Assembly: GCF_051513965.1 (NCBI RefSeq)
Contig: NZ_CP195847.1
Location: 372,001 to 436,000 of the forward strand
DNA from: Paramicrobacterium sp051513965
GTDB taxonomy: Bacteria; Actinomycetota; Actinomycetes; Actinomycetales; Microbacteriaceae
Reading direction: 5' to 3'
DNA length: 64,000 nucleotides
The position numbers and the translations under genes were made by a program. Numbering within the stretch: position 1 is the stretch's first letter; each line of letters starts with the position of its first letter. Of this stretch, positions 41,739 to 50,439 are shown piece after piece. Below the pieces are notes generated by a model that was not told the DNA's origin, made no database searches, and worked only from the letters and a program-made list of their open reading frames with translations.

Positions 41739-42428
41739 ATGGCACAGAAGTCCAAGGCCTACCGGGCCGCAGCCGAGAAGATCGAGGCTGGAAAGTACTA
41801 CACCCCCGCTGAGGCCGTCGCCCTGGCGAAGGAGACCGGGTCGTCGAAGTTCAACTCGACGGTCGAGGTCGCGCTGAAGCTCGGCGTCGACCCCCGCAAG
41901 GCGGACCAGATGGTTCGCGGTACCGTCATTCTTCCTCACGGTACGGGTAAGACCGCACGCGTCATCGTGTTCGCGACGGGACCGGCCGCTGAGGCCGCAA
42001 TCGCCGCAGGTGCTGACGAGGTCGGCGGCGACGAGCTGATCCAGAAGGTCGCCGACGGCTACACCGACTTCGACACCGCGGTGTCGACGCCGGAGCTCAT
42101 GGGCAAGGTCGGACGCCTGGGTAAGGTGCTCGGTCCCCGTGGCCTCATGCCGAACCCGAAGACCGGCACCGTCACGCCTGACGTGGCAAAGGCCGTCAAC
42201 GACATCAAGGGCGGAAAGATCGCCTTCCGCGTCGACAAGCACGCTAACGTGCACTTCGTCATCGGAAAGGCCAGCTTCACCGCTGAGCAGCTGAACGAGA
42301 ACATCGACACCGCACTCGAGGAGATCATCCGCCTCAAGCCGACCAGCTCGAAGGGTCGCTACGTGCAGAAGGGTGCCGTCTCGACGACGTTCGGTCCGGG
42401 CATCCCGCTCGACACCAACGCGTTCTAA
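41739..42428 (+). CDS. rplA: 50S ribosomal protein L1
   Basis: A 229-residue L1. Signatures are EVALKLGVDPRKADQMVRGT, GTVTPDVAKAVNDIKGGKI and LGPRGLMPNPKTGT. A CGAGGAG site precedes the ATG. In most bacteria rplJL follow; here a strong hairpin ends the operon and the next genes are unrelated. L1 usually represses its own L11-L1 message through the leader. Confidence 0.97.
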   Translation: MAQKSKAYRAAAEKIEAGKYYTPAEAVALAKETGSSKFNSTVEVALKLGVDPRKADQMVRGTVILPHGTGKTARVIVFATGPAAEAAIAAGADEVGGDELIQKVADGYTDFDTAVSTPELMGKVGRLGKVLGPRGLMPNPKTGTVTPDVAKAVNDIKGGKIAFRVDKHANVHFVIGKASFTAEQLNENIDTALEEIIRLKPTSSKGRYVQKGAVSTTFGPGIPLDTNAF

Positions 42429-42441
42429 GACAGCGCTTCAC

Positions 42442-42472
42442 GATGCCCCGGCCGCCACGCGGCCGGGGCATC
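42442..42472 (+). terminator. terminator hairpin after rplA
   Basis: GATGCCCCGGCCGC and GCGGCCGGGGCATC form a 14-base-pair stem with a CAC loop. The following GTCGTGTC is only weakly T-rich. Confidence 0.75.
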
Positions 42473-42510
42473 GTCGTGTCTGGGGAATGGTGAGCGCGGG
42501 CATTCTCGAT

Positions 42511-42516
42511 TAGGCT
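42511..42516 (+). promoter_or_regulatory. TAGGCT -10 box, leaderless promoter of GNAT gene
   Basis: TAGGCT lies six bases before the GTG at 42523, without a ribosome site. Confidence 0.5.
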
Positions 42517-42522
42517 CGCGGT

Positions 42523-43056
42523 GTGACCGTCGTTCGGCAGGCAGTGTACGAGGATGCCCCCGCGGTCTCGGCCGTCGCCGCCGAGACCTTCGGACTCGCG
42601 TGCCCTCCAGATGCCGACGCAGCCGATGTTCAGGCCTTCATCCGGGACCAGCTCTCCGTGGAGAGGTTCACCGACTTCCTCGGGGATCCGACGCGCATCG
42701 TGCTCGTCGCGGAGGCCGACGGAGAGATCACGGGCTACACGATGCTGGTCGATGCGCCGCCGACGGATCCCGCCGTCGACGAGGCTGTTACAGCACGCCC
42801 CGCGGTCGAGCTGAACAAGGTGTACGTCCTGGCTCGCCGGCACGGCTCGGGCACGGCATCTGCTCTCATGTCGGCGACGCTCGCGGCGGCCGCCGGCCAC
42901 GGGGCTCGAGGAGTCTGGCTCGGCGTGAACCAGCTCAACACCCGCGCCGTGCGCTTCTACGAGAAGAGCGGCTTCGCGGTCGTCGGCACCCGGCGCTTTC
43001 AGGTGGGGACCCGCTGGTTCGATGACTTCGTCATGCAGCGCGTGCTGCGCGACTGA
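42523..43056 (+). CDS. GNAT family N-acetyltransferase
   Basis: A 177-residue acetyltransferase. The acetyl-CoA loop is LARRHGSGTASALMSATLAA near residue 105-125 and the late motif NTRAVRFYEKSGFAVVGTRR is typical of RimI-like GNATs. The acceptor is unknown. It is the first gene inserted between rplKA and the presumed rplJL, with its own leaderless promoter. Confidence 0.88.
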   Translation: MTVVRQAVYEDAPAVSAVAAETFGLACPPDADAADVQAFIRDQLSVERFTDFLGDPTRIVLVAEADGEITGYTMLVDAPPTDPAVDEAVTARPAVELNKVYVLARRHGSGTASALMSATLAAAAGHGARGVWLGVNQLNTRAVRFYEKSGFAVVGTRRFQVGTRWFDDFVMQRVLRD

Positions 43057-43074
43057 ACCGCTCGCGCTGACGGC

Positions 43075-44055
43075 TCAATCGATGGTCAGCACGACTTTGC
43101 CGCGCGTGTGCCCCGTCTCGACCGCCTCGTGGGCGGCGGCGGCTTCGGCGAGCGGGAAGGTCGTGTCGACGTGCACCGTGACCTCGCCCATGTCGATGAG
43201 ACGCGCGATCTTCGCGAGCACCTCGCCGCTCGGGGTCAGGGTGAAGCGGGTCGCCACGACGTCCGCGGCATCCGCCTCGGCCAGCATCTCGGGGAACGAA
43301 CCCGTCGGCACATTGACGTAGAGACCGCGCGGTTTCAACACCTGCAGCGAGCGCGAGCCCGTGCGCTCGTGCACGTTGCCGATCAGATCAATCACGACGT
43401 CAACGGGCTCGATCTCGTCTTCGAAGCGGGCGGACGTGTAGTCGATCACGCGGCCTGCACCGAGCGAGCGCACGAACTCGAGATTGCGTGAGGATGCCGT
43501 CGAGATGACGTCCGCGCCGAAGAAGCGGGCGAACTGCACGGCGAACTGCCCGACGCCGCCGGCACCCGCGTGAATCAGGATGCGCTGGCCGTAGTGGGCG
43601 CGCGCGACGTCGACGACCGCGCCCCAGGCGGTGAGCGCCGCGAGCGGAACAGCCGCGGCCTCTGCGAGGGAGAGTCGCTTGGGCTTCGGTGCGACGGCGA
43701 GCGTGGGCGCGGAGACGTACTCGGCGTGGCTGCCCGTGTAGCGCGGGATGCGCGTCATTCCGTACACCTCGGTGCCCGGCTTCAGCGGGTGAGCCTCGTA
43801 TGGCGAGCGTGCGACGGTGCCGCTGAAGTCGTGACCGAGCGTCGCCGGGTAGCTGAGGGCCTTCGCCGTGGGGCTCATGCCCGAGCGGATCTTCGTGTCG
43901 ATCGGGTTCACGCTCGCGGCCGCGACCTTCACGAGCACGTCTCCGATGTAGGTCGGCGGAACCGGAACGGTCGCGGTGTGCAGCGTCTCGGCAGCCCCCG
44001 GCTCGTCGACGACGATGGCGGTCATGGACTCAGGTACAGCGATGGTCTCGGTCAT
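43075..44055 (-). CDS. NADPH-dependent quinone oxidoreductase, zinc-less MDR type
   Basis: A 326-residue medium-chain dehydrogenase. The GroES-like half (about 1-140) includes PVPPTYIGDVLVKVAAASVN and NPIDTKIRSG; the Rossmann half has ILIHAGAGGVGQFAVQFARF near 165-185. Zinc-ligand cysteines are absent, as in quinone oxidoreductases (QOR). It ends KVVLTID as in the family. A role in detoxifying quinones or enones is likely; substrate unproven. Confidence 0.88.
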   Translation of the reverse strand: MTETIAVPESMTAIVVDEPGAAETLHTATVPVPPTYIGDVLVKVAAASVNPIDTKIRSGMSPTAKALSYPATLGHDFSGTVARSPYEAHPLKPGTEVYGMTRIPRYTGSHAEYVSAPTLAVAPKPKRLSLAEAAAVPLAALTAWGAVVDVARAHYGQRILIHAGAGGVGQFAVQFARFFGADVISTASSRNLEFVRSLGAGRVIDYTSARFEDEIEPVDVVIDLIGNVHERTGSRSLQVLKPRGLYVNVPTGSFPEMLAEADAADVVATRFTLTPSGEVLAKIARLIDMGEVTVHVDTTFPLAEAAAAHEAVETGHTRGKVVLTID

Positions 44056-44106
44056 ACCCGCAGTCTGCCACAGCGCGCGCGGGCGCGGCGCTACGCGGGC
44101 GCGGCG

Positions 44107-45123
44107 TTAGAGGAGCTCAGCGCGCAGCTGCGCCGCCGACTTCGGCGACAGGAGCCCCGGCGGAACATCCAGCACCGTGACTGCGCCGTGCTGCTTCAGC
44201 TGGCTCAGCCGGTGCACGGCCCGCGAGTAGGCGACGAGAACGCTCGCCGTGAACTCCGGGTTGCTCTCGAGCGCCAGACTGTACTCGATGACCTGCGAGT
44301 GCCCGTCGCCGGTGCTGCCGCTTCGCAGCACGAACCCGCCGTGCGGCATGGCCGAGTGGTCGCGAGCGAGCTCCTCAGCCGAGATGAACGTGACCGTGGT
44401 GTCGTAGTCGGCGAAGTAGTGCGGCATCGTCACGATCGCCTCGCGCACGGCATCCGCGTCAGCACCCTCCTCGAGCACGACGAAGCACTCGCGCGTGTGC
44501 TTCTCACGCGTGGAGAGCTCGGGCCGGCTGCCGCTGCGCACCGCATCGATCGCGTCGCTCGCGGGGAGCGTGTACTGCACGCCGGCGGCCACGCCCGGAA
44601 CACGGCGCACCGCGTCGGAGTGGCCCTGGCTGAGGCCGCGCCCCCAGAACGTGTACGTCTCGCCGTCTGGCAGGAGCGCCTCGCCGAGCAGCCGATTGAT
44701 CGAGAACATGCCCGGGTCCCAGCCGGTCGAGATGAGCGCCGTGGTCTCGGCGCGCCGTGCGACGGCATCCATCGTCTCGAAGTATTCGGGGATGCGCGCG
44801 TGCGTGTCGAAGCTGTCGACGGTGTTGAACCGTGAGGCGAGCTCGGGACCCTGCTCCGGAAGATCCGACTTCGACCCGCCGCAGAGGATGAGCACGTCGA
44901 TGTCGCCTTCCCTGCCCGCGAGGTCGTCGATCGAGAAGACGGATGCCTCCGGGTCGATCGGCGTGATGCTGTCGGCCGGTCGCCGCGTGAAGATTCCCAC
45001 GAGGCTCATGTCCGGGTTCTTCGCGATCGCGGCTTCGACGCCGCGGCCGAGGTTGCCGTAGCCGACGATTCCGATGCGGATCGGCTGTGCGGGGTCGGTC
45101 GCTGTGCTGGCTGAGGTGTCCAC
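44107..45123 (-). CDS. ddh: meso-diaminopimelate dehydrogenase
   Basis: A 338-residue NADPH enzyme that makes meso-diaminopimelate in one step from tetrahydrodipicolinate. IRIGIVGYGNLGRGVEAAIA is the Rossmann motif; VLILCGGSKSDLPEQGP and STGWDPGMFSINRLLGEALL are diagnostic for Ddh. The GTG at 45123 has GGAGAAGA directly upstream; the open frame starts 11 codons earlier without a site. It supplies lysine and, in DAP-type walls, peptidoglycan. Confidence 0.93.
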   Translation of the reverse strand: MDTSASTATDPAQPIRIGIVGYGNLGRGVEAAIAKNPDMSLVGIFTRRPADSITPIDPEASVFSIDDLAGREGDIDVLILCGGSKSDLPEQGPELASRFNTVDSFDTHARIPEYFETMDAVARRAETTALISTGWDPGMFSINRLLGEALLPDGETYTFWGRGLSQGHSDAVRRVPGVAAGVQYTLPASDAIDAVRSGSRPELSTREKHTRECFVVLEEGADADAVREAIVTMPHYFADYDTTVTFISAEELARDHSAMPHGGFVLRSGSTGDGHSQVIEYSLALESNPEFTASVLVAYSRAVHRLSQLKQHGAVTVLDVPPGLLSPKSAAQLRAELL

Positions 45124-45215
45124 TCTTCTCCGTGATGAGGTCGGTTCGCAGGTCACTTCAGCGTACGACAGAGTGAGCGGTCATCGATGCGCGATGACGT
45201 GAAGGATGCCGCCAG

Positions 45216-45800
45216 TCAGCGTGCTGTGCGACGGTGGAGCTCGTCGATGAGCTGATTCGCGAGGCCGATGAGCCGCGAGATCTGCGTGTCATCGCGGTCC
45301 ACCCACTGACACAGCGGCTCATCGCCCACCGGAACGAAGTTGGTGTGCTGCTCCCACACGACGAGCGTGCGCTCCGCGCCGAGAACGTACTGCTGCCACC
45401 AGACCTGCCGCAGGTAGTTGCGCGGAATCGAGCGCCACGGCTTCGTGGTCGTCTTGATCTCGGCGAGCAGAACGCGTCCGTCATCTGTCGTGGCGACGCC
45501 GTCCGGCGTGGCGAGGTGGCGGTGCTCGATCTCAGCCCGGAAGAGCGCAGACGAGGGTTGGATGCCGTGGGTCGCGGCGACCCACGAGGCGATCTCCGGT
45601 TCGCGGCGGCGTCCGTGCTCGGTGTAGGCGTTGCCCGTGAACCCGGTGCCGTGCAGCTTCGCGTCGGCGGCCACCTGAATGGAGTGCGGGGTGGAGAGCT
45701 TGGCGACGTCGGTCGCGGTGATTCCGCGGGAGCGGGCCCTGAGCCATCCGACGCGGTCGCTGGAATCGGCGATGACGCGTTGGAGGAGCTTGGAATTCAC
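45216..45800 (-). CDS. YqaJ-like viral recombinase/nuclease domain protein
   Basis: A 194-residue PD-(D/E)XK nuclease-like protein. Motifs in order: RGITATDVAKLSTPH (equivalent to the GIGGSD motif), HGRRREPEIASWVAATHGI, LATPDGVATTDDGRVLLAEIK (the Asp and Glu-x-Lys pair) and QVWWQQYVLGAERTLVVW. YqaJ-like proteins include phage exonucleases, but this single gene has no phage neighbours, and chromosomal copies occur in Microbacteriaceae. The role is unknown; DNA end processing is plausible. Confidence 0.8.
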   Translation of the reverse strand: MNSKLLQRVIADSSDRVGWLRARSRGITATDVAKLSTPHSIQVAADAKLHGTGFTGNAYTEHGRRREPEIASWVAATHGIQPSSALFRAEIEHRHLATPDGVATTDDGRVLLAEIKTTTKPWRSIPRNYLRQVWWQQYVLGAERTLVVWEQHTNFVPVGDEPLCQWVDRDDTQISRLIGLANQLIDELHRRTAR

Positions 45801-45952
45801 CCGTCCATTCTCTCCCGAGGGACGCGAAACTCTGGCACCGAGCTCGCGTGCCGTTGTCCACAGGGGGCGTCATCTGCTCGCCTCGCGCTGTCGGCGTTGC
45901 TACGTTTGTTAGGGATGTTGCATAAAGCTGTGCAGCATTTGCAACACGATCA

Positions 45953-46861
45953 ATGACGATAGCAGAGTTGCACATGACAGGAAAGCTGCGCCGAGCGCTC
46001 ACAGCGGGCTTCGCGGCCGCGTGTACGATCGCCGCCGGCGTCATCGCCGCGGCACCCGCGAACGCCGCGGAGGACGCCCCCGCCCAGTGCGCCGAGACCT
46101 GGAGCGCCACGCAGGCCTACACGGGCGGTGACACGGCCTCGCACCACGGGCACAACTGGGAGGCGCGCTGGTGGACCCAGGCCGTGATGCCCGGTGTGTC
46201 GAACGTGTGGGTGGAGGTGGGCGCCTGCGAGGGCGGCGGCCAGGACTTCGTCGTGAGCGAGCAGGAGTTCGACGAGATCTTTCCGGACCGCGACCCGTTC
46301 TACACCTACGAGGGCATCGTCGACGCGCTGAACGCGTACCCGGAGTTCGCGAGCGTCGGAACCGAGACGACGCGCGCACGCGAAGCCGCGGCCTTCCTCG
46401 CTCAGGCGGACTTTGAATCTGTGGGCCTCCAGTACGTCAAGGAGATCAACGAGGACAACTACTGGATCAAGTGCGACTACTCGCAGCCCTTCGGCTGCCC
46501 GGCCGGGCAGGAGGCCTACTACGGCCGCGGCCCGATCATGTTCAGCTGGAACTTCAACTACCACGCCGCGGGTGAGGCACTCGGCATCGACCTGCTGAAC
46601 GATCCGTGGCTCGTCGAACAGGACCCCTCGATCGCCTGGCAGACGGCGCTGTGGTACTGGAACACGCAGAACGGACCCGGTGTGATGACCTCGCACGAGG
46701 CGATGGTGAGCGGTGCGGGCTTCGGTCAGGCCATCAACTCGCTGAACGGCTCGCTCGAGTGCAACGGCGGCAACCCGGCCTCGGTTGAGAAGCGCGTCGC
46801 GAAGTACGAGCGGATCGTCGAGATCCTCGGCGTGAGCCCCGGCTCCGGGCTCACCTGCTGA
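45953..46861 (+). CDS. secreted GH19 chitinase with carbohydrate-binding module
   Basis: A 302-residue exported enzyme. A signal peptide (about 1-39, cleavage after ANAA) precedes a CBM5/12-type chitin-binding module with WSATQAYTGGDTASHHGHNW (about 48-67). The GH19 domain has the catalytic Glu in TTRAREAAAFLAQADFES (reading TTRAREAAAF, here with E at the family position near 144) and YYGRGPIMFSWNFNYHAAG near 188. It degrades chitin outside the cell and complements the GH20 enzyme at 3483-5171. An ATG at 45974 is an alternative start. A GTTGC...GCAAC repeat lies upstream. Confidence 0.9.
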   Translation: MTIAELHMTGKLRRALTAGFAAACTIAAGVIAAAPANAAEDAPAQCAETWSATQAYTGGDTASHHGHNWEARWWTQAVMPGVSNVWVEVGACEGGGQDFVVSEQEFDEIFPDRDPFYTYEGIVDALNAYPEFASVGTETTRAREAAAFLAQADFESVGLQYVKEINEDNYWIKCDYSQPFGCPAGQEAYYGRGPIMFSWNFNYHAAGEALGIDLLNDPWLVEQDPSIAWQTALWYWNTQNGPGVMTSHEAMVSGAGFGQAINSLNGSLECNGGNPASVEKRVAKYERIVEILGVSPGSGLTC

Positions 46862-46899
46862 TGCTTCGCCGCTGAGCGCGCCGCGGGTCAGCGGCGCGC

Positions 46900-47172
46900 T
46901 CAGCGCGGCAGGTCGATGTGCTGCGCGACAGCGGTGAGCAGTTGGTCGAGACGAGGCGCTCCCTCCGCGCGGAACAGCTCGTCACCGGCATCCGATCTCA
47001 GAATGAAGGTGGGGGTCGATCGGATGCCGTCGGCCGCGGCATCCTCTTCGAAGCGGACGACATCACGCTCCGTCGATGTGAGCGCCGGAACGAGCCGCTT
47101 CACGTGCGCGAGTGTGGCCCGAGCCGACGCGCACGGAGCGCAGAAGGCGGACGTGTAGAGCACGATGTCCAT
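46900..47172 (-). CDS. thioredoxin-like CxxC protein
   Basis: A 90-residue thioredoxin-fold protein with a redox motif SAFCAPCASARATL at residues 8-21 and the cis-proline in GIRSTPTFILRS near 55. No signal peptide, so cytoplasmic. It starts seven bases after the MarR stop and probably belongs to the same transcript, which ends here. It could be a general disulfide reductase or help reset a redox-sensing MarR; that link is speculative. Confidence 0.82.
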   Translation of the reverse strand: MDIVLYTSAFCAPCASARATLAHVKRLVPALTSTERDVVRFEEDAAADGIRSTPTFILRSDAGDELFRAEGAPRLDQLLTAVAQHIDLPR

Positions 47173-47179
47173 GCCCGTC

Positions 47180-47677
47180 TCAACACCTCTGGCGCAGCTC
47201 GTGTTCCCGTTCGTCTGTCACCTCGTTCAGCTTCGCGAGAAGCGTGCGCAGGCGGCGGATGTCGTCCAACTCCCATGTGGAAAGCCTGGCACGGAGCATC
47301 GACCGGTCATCGGAGACCACCTGATCGAGCCGATCGCGGCCCTCGTCCGTGACGGACACGATCTGCGCGCGCCCATCCGTCGGGTCTGGGTCGCGCCGCA
47401 CGAGACCGAGCGACTCCAACTGACGCACGACGCGGCTCACCACGCCCTTGTCAGTGAAGAGACGCTCGGCGATGATGCCCTGCTGCAGGCCGTCTTCGTG
47501 CGACAGCATCCGCAGCGCCTTGAAGCCGAAGACCGTCAGCTCGGGATGCACGGCCTCGGCTCGGCGCATGAGCACGTGCCGCATGTGCGTATACATGGAG
47601 CCGAACTCCTGCTCCACCTCGCCGATAGCCTCCTCGAGGGCGCTGGTGTCGGACGACTCGCCGGTCATGGGCATCAT
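47180..47677 (-). CDS. MarR family transcriptional regulator
   Basis: A 165-residue winged-helix repressor. The DNA-binding part has EDGLQQGIIAERLFTDKGVV followed by SRVVRQLESLGLVRRDPDPT and the wing DGRAQIVSVTDEG. The start at 47677 is one base after the exporter stop; an ATG at 47668 is also possible. It most likely represses the upstream exporter through the GTTG...CAAC sites near 49441-49483. No cysteine is in the DNA-binding core, so ligand rather than redox control is likelier. Confidence 0.9.
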   Translation of the reverse strand: MMPMTGESSDTSALEEAIGEVEQEFGSMYTHMRHVLMRRAEAVHPELTVFGFKALRMLSHEDGLQQGIIAERLFTDKGVVSRVVRQLESLGLVRRDPDPTDGRAQIVSVTDEGRDRLDQVVSDDRSMLRARLSTWELDDIRRLRTLLAKLNEVTDEREHELRQRC

Positions 47678-47678
47678 C

Positions 47679-49406
47679 TTATCGACCGCTCGACGTGCCG
47701 TCCCGGTCGCTGGCCTGGGCATCCTGACCGGTCGCATCGAGCTGGCCCGTGCGCGGCTCCGCAGCGACGCTCGCCTCGGCGACCTGAGCGACATCGTCGC
47801 CGGCCTCGGCGCTCGACTGCGTCATGCGCTGGTGATTCGTCTTGGTGCTGAGCGAGAGGTTGGGGAGGAAGGCCACCGCGAGGATGGTCACGATCGCGAG
47901 CGGAGCGGCGACCACGAAGATGTCGGCGACCGCCTGGCCGTACACCGACTCGATGATCACGCGGACGCTCTCCGGGAGGTCCTTCATCGCGGGAAGCTGG
48001 CCGCTGGAGAGGGCATCGGCGACGCCGGCGCCCTTCTCACCGAGCTTCATGATGGCCGCCATCAGGTCGTCCTTGCGGTCGGCCATGAGGCTCGTCGCCT
48101 GCGAACCGAGCACCGCGCCGAGCGCGGAGATTCCAACGGTGCCACCCAGGCTGCGGAAGAACGCGACGCCTGAGCTGGCGACGCCGAGTTCACGTGGGTC
48201 GACGGCGTTCTGCACCACGAGGACCATGTTCTGCATCACCATTCCGACGCCGGCGCCGAGAAGCACCATGTACGCCGAGACGATCGCGAAGTTCGTGTCG
48301 AAGCGGATCGTGCCCATCAGGAACATGCCGACGGTCAGCATGATCGAACCGAGGACCATGTAGCGCTTCCACTTGCCGGTGCGTGAGATGACCATTCCGA
48401 TGAGCGTCGATGACACGAGCATCCCCGCGACCATCGGGATGGTCATGAGGCCGGACTCTGTCGCGCTGGCTCCGCGAGCGAGCTGCATGTACTGGCTGAG
48501 GAAGACCGACGTGCCGAACATCGCGACACCGACCGAGATGCTGCCGATCACCGCGAGAGTGAATGTGCGGTTCTTGAACAGTGGGAGGGGGATGATCGGG
48601 TTGGTCGCCTTGAACTCGACGAAGATGAACACGGCGAGCGTCACGAGTGAGCCGCCGACCATCGCGAAGGTCTCAGTGCTCCACCAGTCGAACTCGGTGC
48701 CGGCAAGGCTCACCCAGATCAGCAGAAGCGAGACTCCGCCAGCGAGGAGAACGGTGCCGAGGTAGTCGATCGTGACCTTGCCCTTGGGCACCGCGGGCAG
48801 GTGAAGCGTCTTCTGGAGCAGGATGATCGCGACGATCGCGAAGGGGACGCCCACGAAGAAGTTCCAGCGCCAGTCGATCGCGTCGGTGAGGAAGCCGCCG
48901 ATGAGCGGTCCGCCGACGGTTCCGACGCCCATGACAGCACCGAAGAGGCCCATGTACTTGCCGCGCTCGCGCGGGCTCAGAATGTCGGCCATGATGATCT
49001 GGCTGAGCGAGGTCAGGCCACCCGCACCGAGTCCCTGGAAGACGCGGCAGGTGATGAGAGAGGCGGGGTCCTGCGAGAAGCCGGCCATGGCCGACGATGC
49101 GACGAAGATCACGAGCGCGATCTGAATGAGCAGCTTGCGGTTGAAGATGTCGGCGAGCTTGCCCCAGATGGGCGTCGACACGGTCGTGGCGAGCAGCGTC
49201 GCCGTGACGACCCACGTGAAGGAGGCCTGTGTACCTCCGAGGTCGGCGATGATGATCGGCAGCGAGCTGCTGACGACGGTTCCCGAGATGATCGAGACGA
49301 ACATGCCCGTGAGCAGTCCCGAGAGTGCCTGCAGCACTTCGCGGTGGCTCATCTTAGGCGTCTCGCCGGCAGCGTGGTCGACGACGGGTGCGGGGGCGGA
49401 TGTCAC
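47679..49406 (-). CDS. DHA2 family drug exporter (EmrB/QacA type)
   Basis: A 575-residue major facilitator with 14 predicted helices. GLLTGMFVSIISGTVVSSSL and TATLLATTVSTPIWGKLADI are the family's first-loop features, motif C is AVMGVGTVGGPLIGGFLTD, and DWRWNFFVGVPFAI follows. It exports hydrophobic drugs or dyes by proton antiport. The GTG at 49406 with AGGAG upstream is preferred; the frame extends 16 codons further. It is the first gene of the exporter-MarR-thioredoxin operon. Confidence 0.9.
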   Translation of the reverse strand: MTSAPAPVVDHAAGETPKMSHREVLQALSGLLTGMFVSIISGTVVSSSLPIIIADLGGTQASFTWVVTATLLATTVSTPIWGKLADIFNRKLLIQIALVIFVASSAMAGFSQDPASLITCRVFQGLGAGGLTSLSQIIMADILSPRERGKYMGLFGAVMGVGTVGGPLIGGFLTDAIDWRWNFFVGVPFAIVAIILLQKTLHLPAVPKGKVTIDYLGTVLLAGGVSLLLIWVSLAGTEFDWWSTETFAMVGGSLVTLAVFIFVEFKATNPIIPLPLFKNRTFTLAVIGSISVGVAMFGTSVFLSQYMQLARGASATESGLMTIPMVAGMLVSSTLIGMVISRTGKWKRYMVLGSIMLTVGMFLMGTIRFDTNFAIVSAYMVLLGAGVGMVMQNMVLVVQNAVDPRELGVASSGVAFFRSLGGTVGISALGAVLGSQATSLMADRKDDLMAAIMKLGEKGAGVADALSSGQLPAMKDLPESVRVIIESVYGQAVADIFVVAAPLAIVTILAVAFLPNLSLSTKTNHQRMTQSSAEAGDDVAQVAEASVAAEPRTGQLDATGQDAQASDRDGTSSGR

Positions 49407-49440
49407 GCGGGGAGGCTCCTGAAAAGGTCGAACGAATATC

Positions 49441-49483
49441 GTTGTATTCCGCAACTATATGTAAATGGTTGACTGTGCGCAAC
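49441..49483. promoter_or_regulatory. paired GTTG-CAAC operators upstream of the exporter
   Basis: GTTGTATTCCGCAAC (49441-49455) and GTTGACTGTGCGCAAC (49468-49483) both have GTTG/CAAC half-sites, spaced 7 and 8 bases, in the AT-rich exporter promoter. They fit a MarR-type dimer site. Confidence 0.55.
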
Positions 49484-49694
49484 TAATTCCGTCCTCTGGG
49501 TGGGAGGTCTCGGCACATTCTCAGTCGGTTGCGTGGGTCCGCACTCCGACGTTCGAAACAAGGAGTCGGAAATCTCGGATTCGGTGCGGCGTGGCGGCGA
49601 CGGACACGCCGCGCACTGCCCCAAAAATCCGATTCTTTGAAAGCACAAAGCGCAGTCATTGGGGATTCATAGGTTGCCGCGGATACTGGAGAAC

Positions 49695-50438
49695 ATGAGC
49701 ATGTACCCGCAGGCGGCAGATCCCGCCACGACCACCATGACCCGTGCCGACGGCTCACCCATTCGCGTGCTCGCGGTCGACGACGAGGCGAGCCTCACCG
49801 ACCTCATGAAGATGGCCCTCCGCTATGAGGGCTGGGACGTCCAGACTGCGGCGACCGGGCAGGAGGCCCTCGCTAAGGCGCGCGACTTCAAGCCCGACGT
49901 CATCGTGCTCGACATCATGCTCCCTGACCTCGACGGGATGTCGGTGCTGCAGCGACTGCGCGGTGACGGTGACGATGTCCCCGTGCTCTTCCTCACGGCG
50001 AAGGATGCCCTCGACGATCGCATCGCGGGTCTCACGGCGGGCGGAGACGACTACGTCACGAAGCCGTTCAGTCTCGAGGAGGTCGTGGCCCGACTGCGCG
50101 GCCTCATCCGACGCACGGCGCGAGTCGCGGCGGAAGCGGACTCCGTCATCACCGTCGGAGATCTCGTGCTCGACGAAGACAGCTACGAGGTGACGCGGGG
50201 CGGCGAGCCGATCGAGCTGACCGCGACCGAGTTCGAGCTGCTGCGCTACCTCATGCGGAACCCGCGTCGGGTGCTCAGCAAGCCGCAGATCCTCGACCGC
50301 GTATGGAGCTACGAGTTCGGCGGAAAGGCCAGCGTCGTCGAGCTGTACATCTCCTACCTTCGCAAGAAGATCGACGCTGGACGTGAGCCGATGATCCACA
50401 CCGTTCGCGGTGCGGGGTACATGCTGAAGGCGGTCTGA
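49695..50438 (+). CDS. OmpR-family response regulator
   Basis: A 247-residue response regulator. The receiver domain (about 25-140) has RVLAVDDEASLTDLMKMALR, the phospho-acceptor Asp in VIVLDIMLPDLDG near residue 72, the LTAKDA Thr/Ser switch and the DDYVTKPFSLEE lysine. The C-terminal winged helix (about 155-245) ends IHTVRGAGYMLKAV. The ATG at 49695 follows TGGAGA. It pairs with the kinase one base downstream and resembles the actinobacterial TcrA/TrcR-type regulators; targets are unknown. Confidence 0.92.
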   Translation: MSMYPQAADPATTTMTRADGSPIRVLAVDDEASLTDLMKMALRYEGWDVQTAATGQEALAKARDFKPDVIVLDIMLPDLDGMSVLQRLRGDGDDVPVLFLTAKDALDDRIAGLTAGGDDYVTKPFSLEEVVARLRGLIRRTARVAAEADSVITVGDLVLDEDSYEVTRGGEPIELTATEFELLRYLMRNPRRVLSKPQILDRVWSYEFGGKASVVELYISYLRKKIDAGREPMIHTVRGAGYMLKAV

Positions 50439-50439
50439 G

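Noticed and set aside
45216..45800. Prophage remnant suggested by the YqaJ-like nuclease
   Set aside because: No integrase, structural, lysis or repeat features are nearby, and base composition matches the surroundings.
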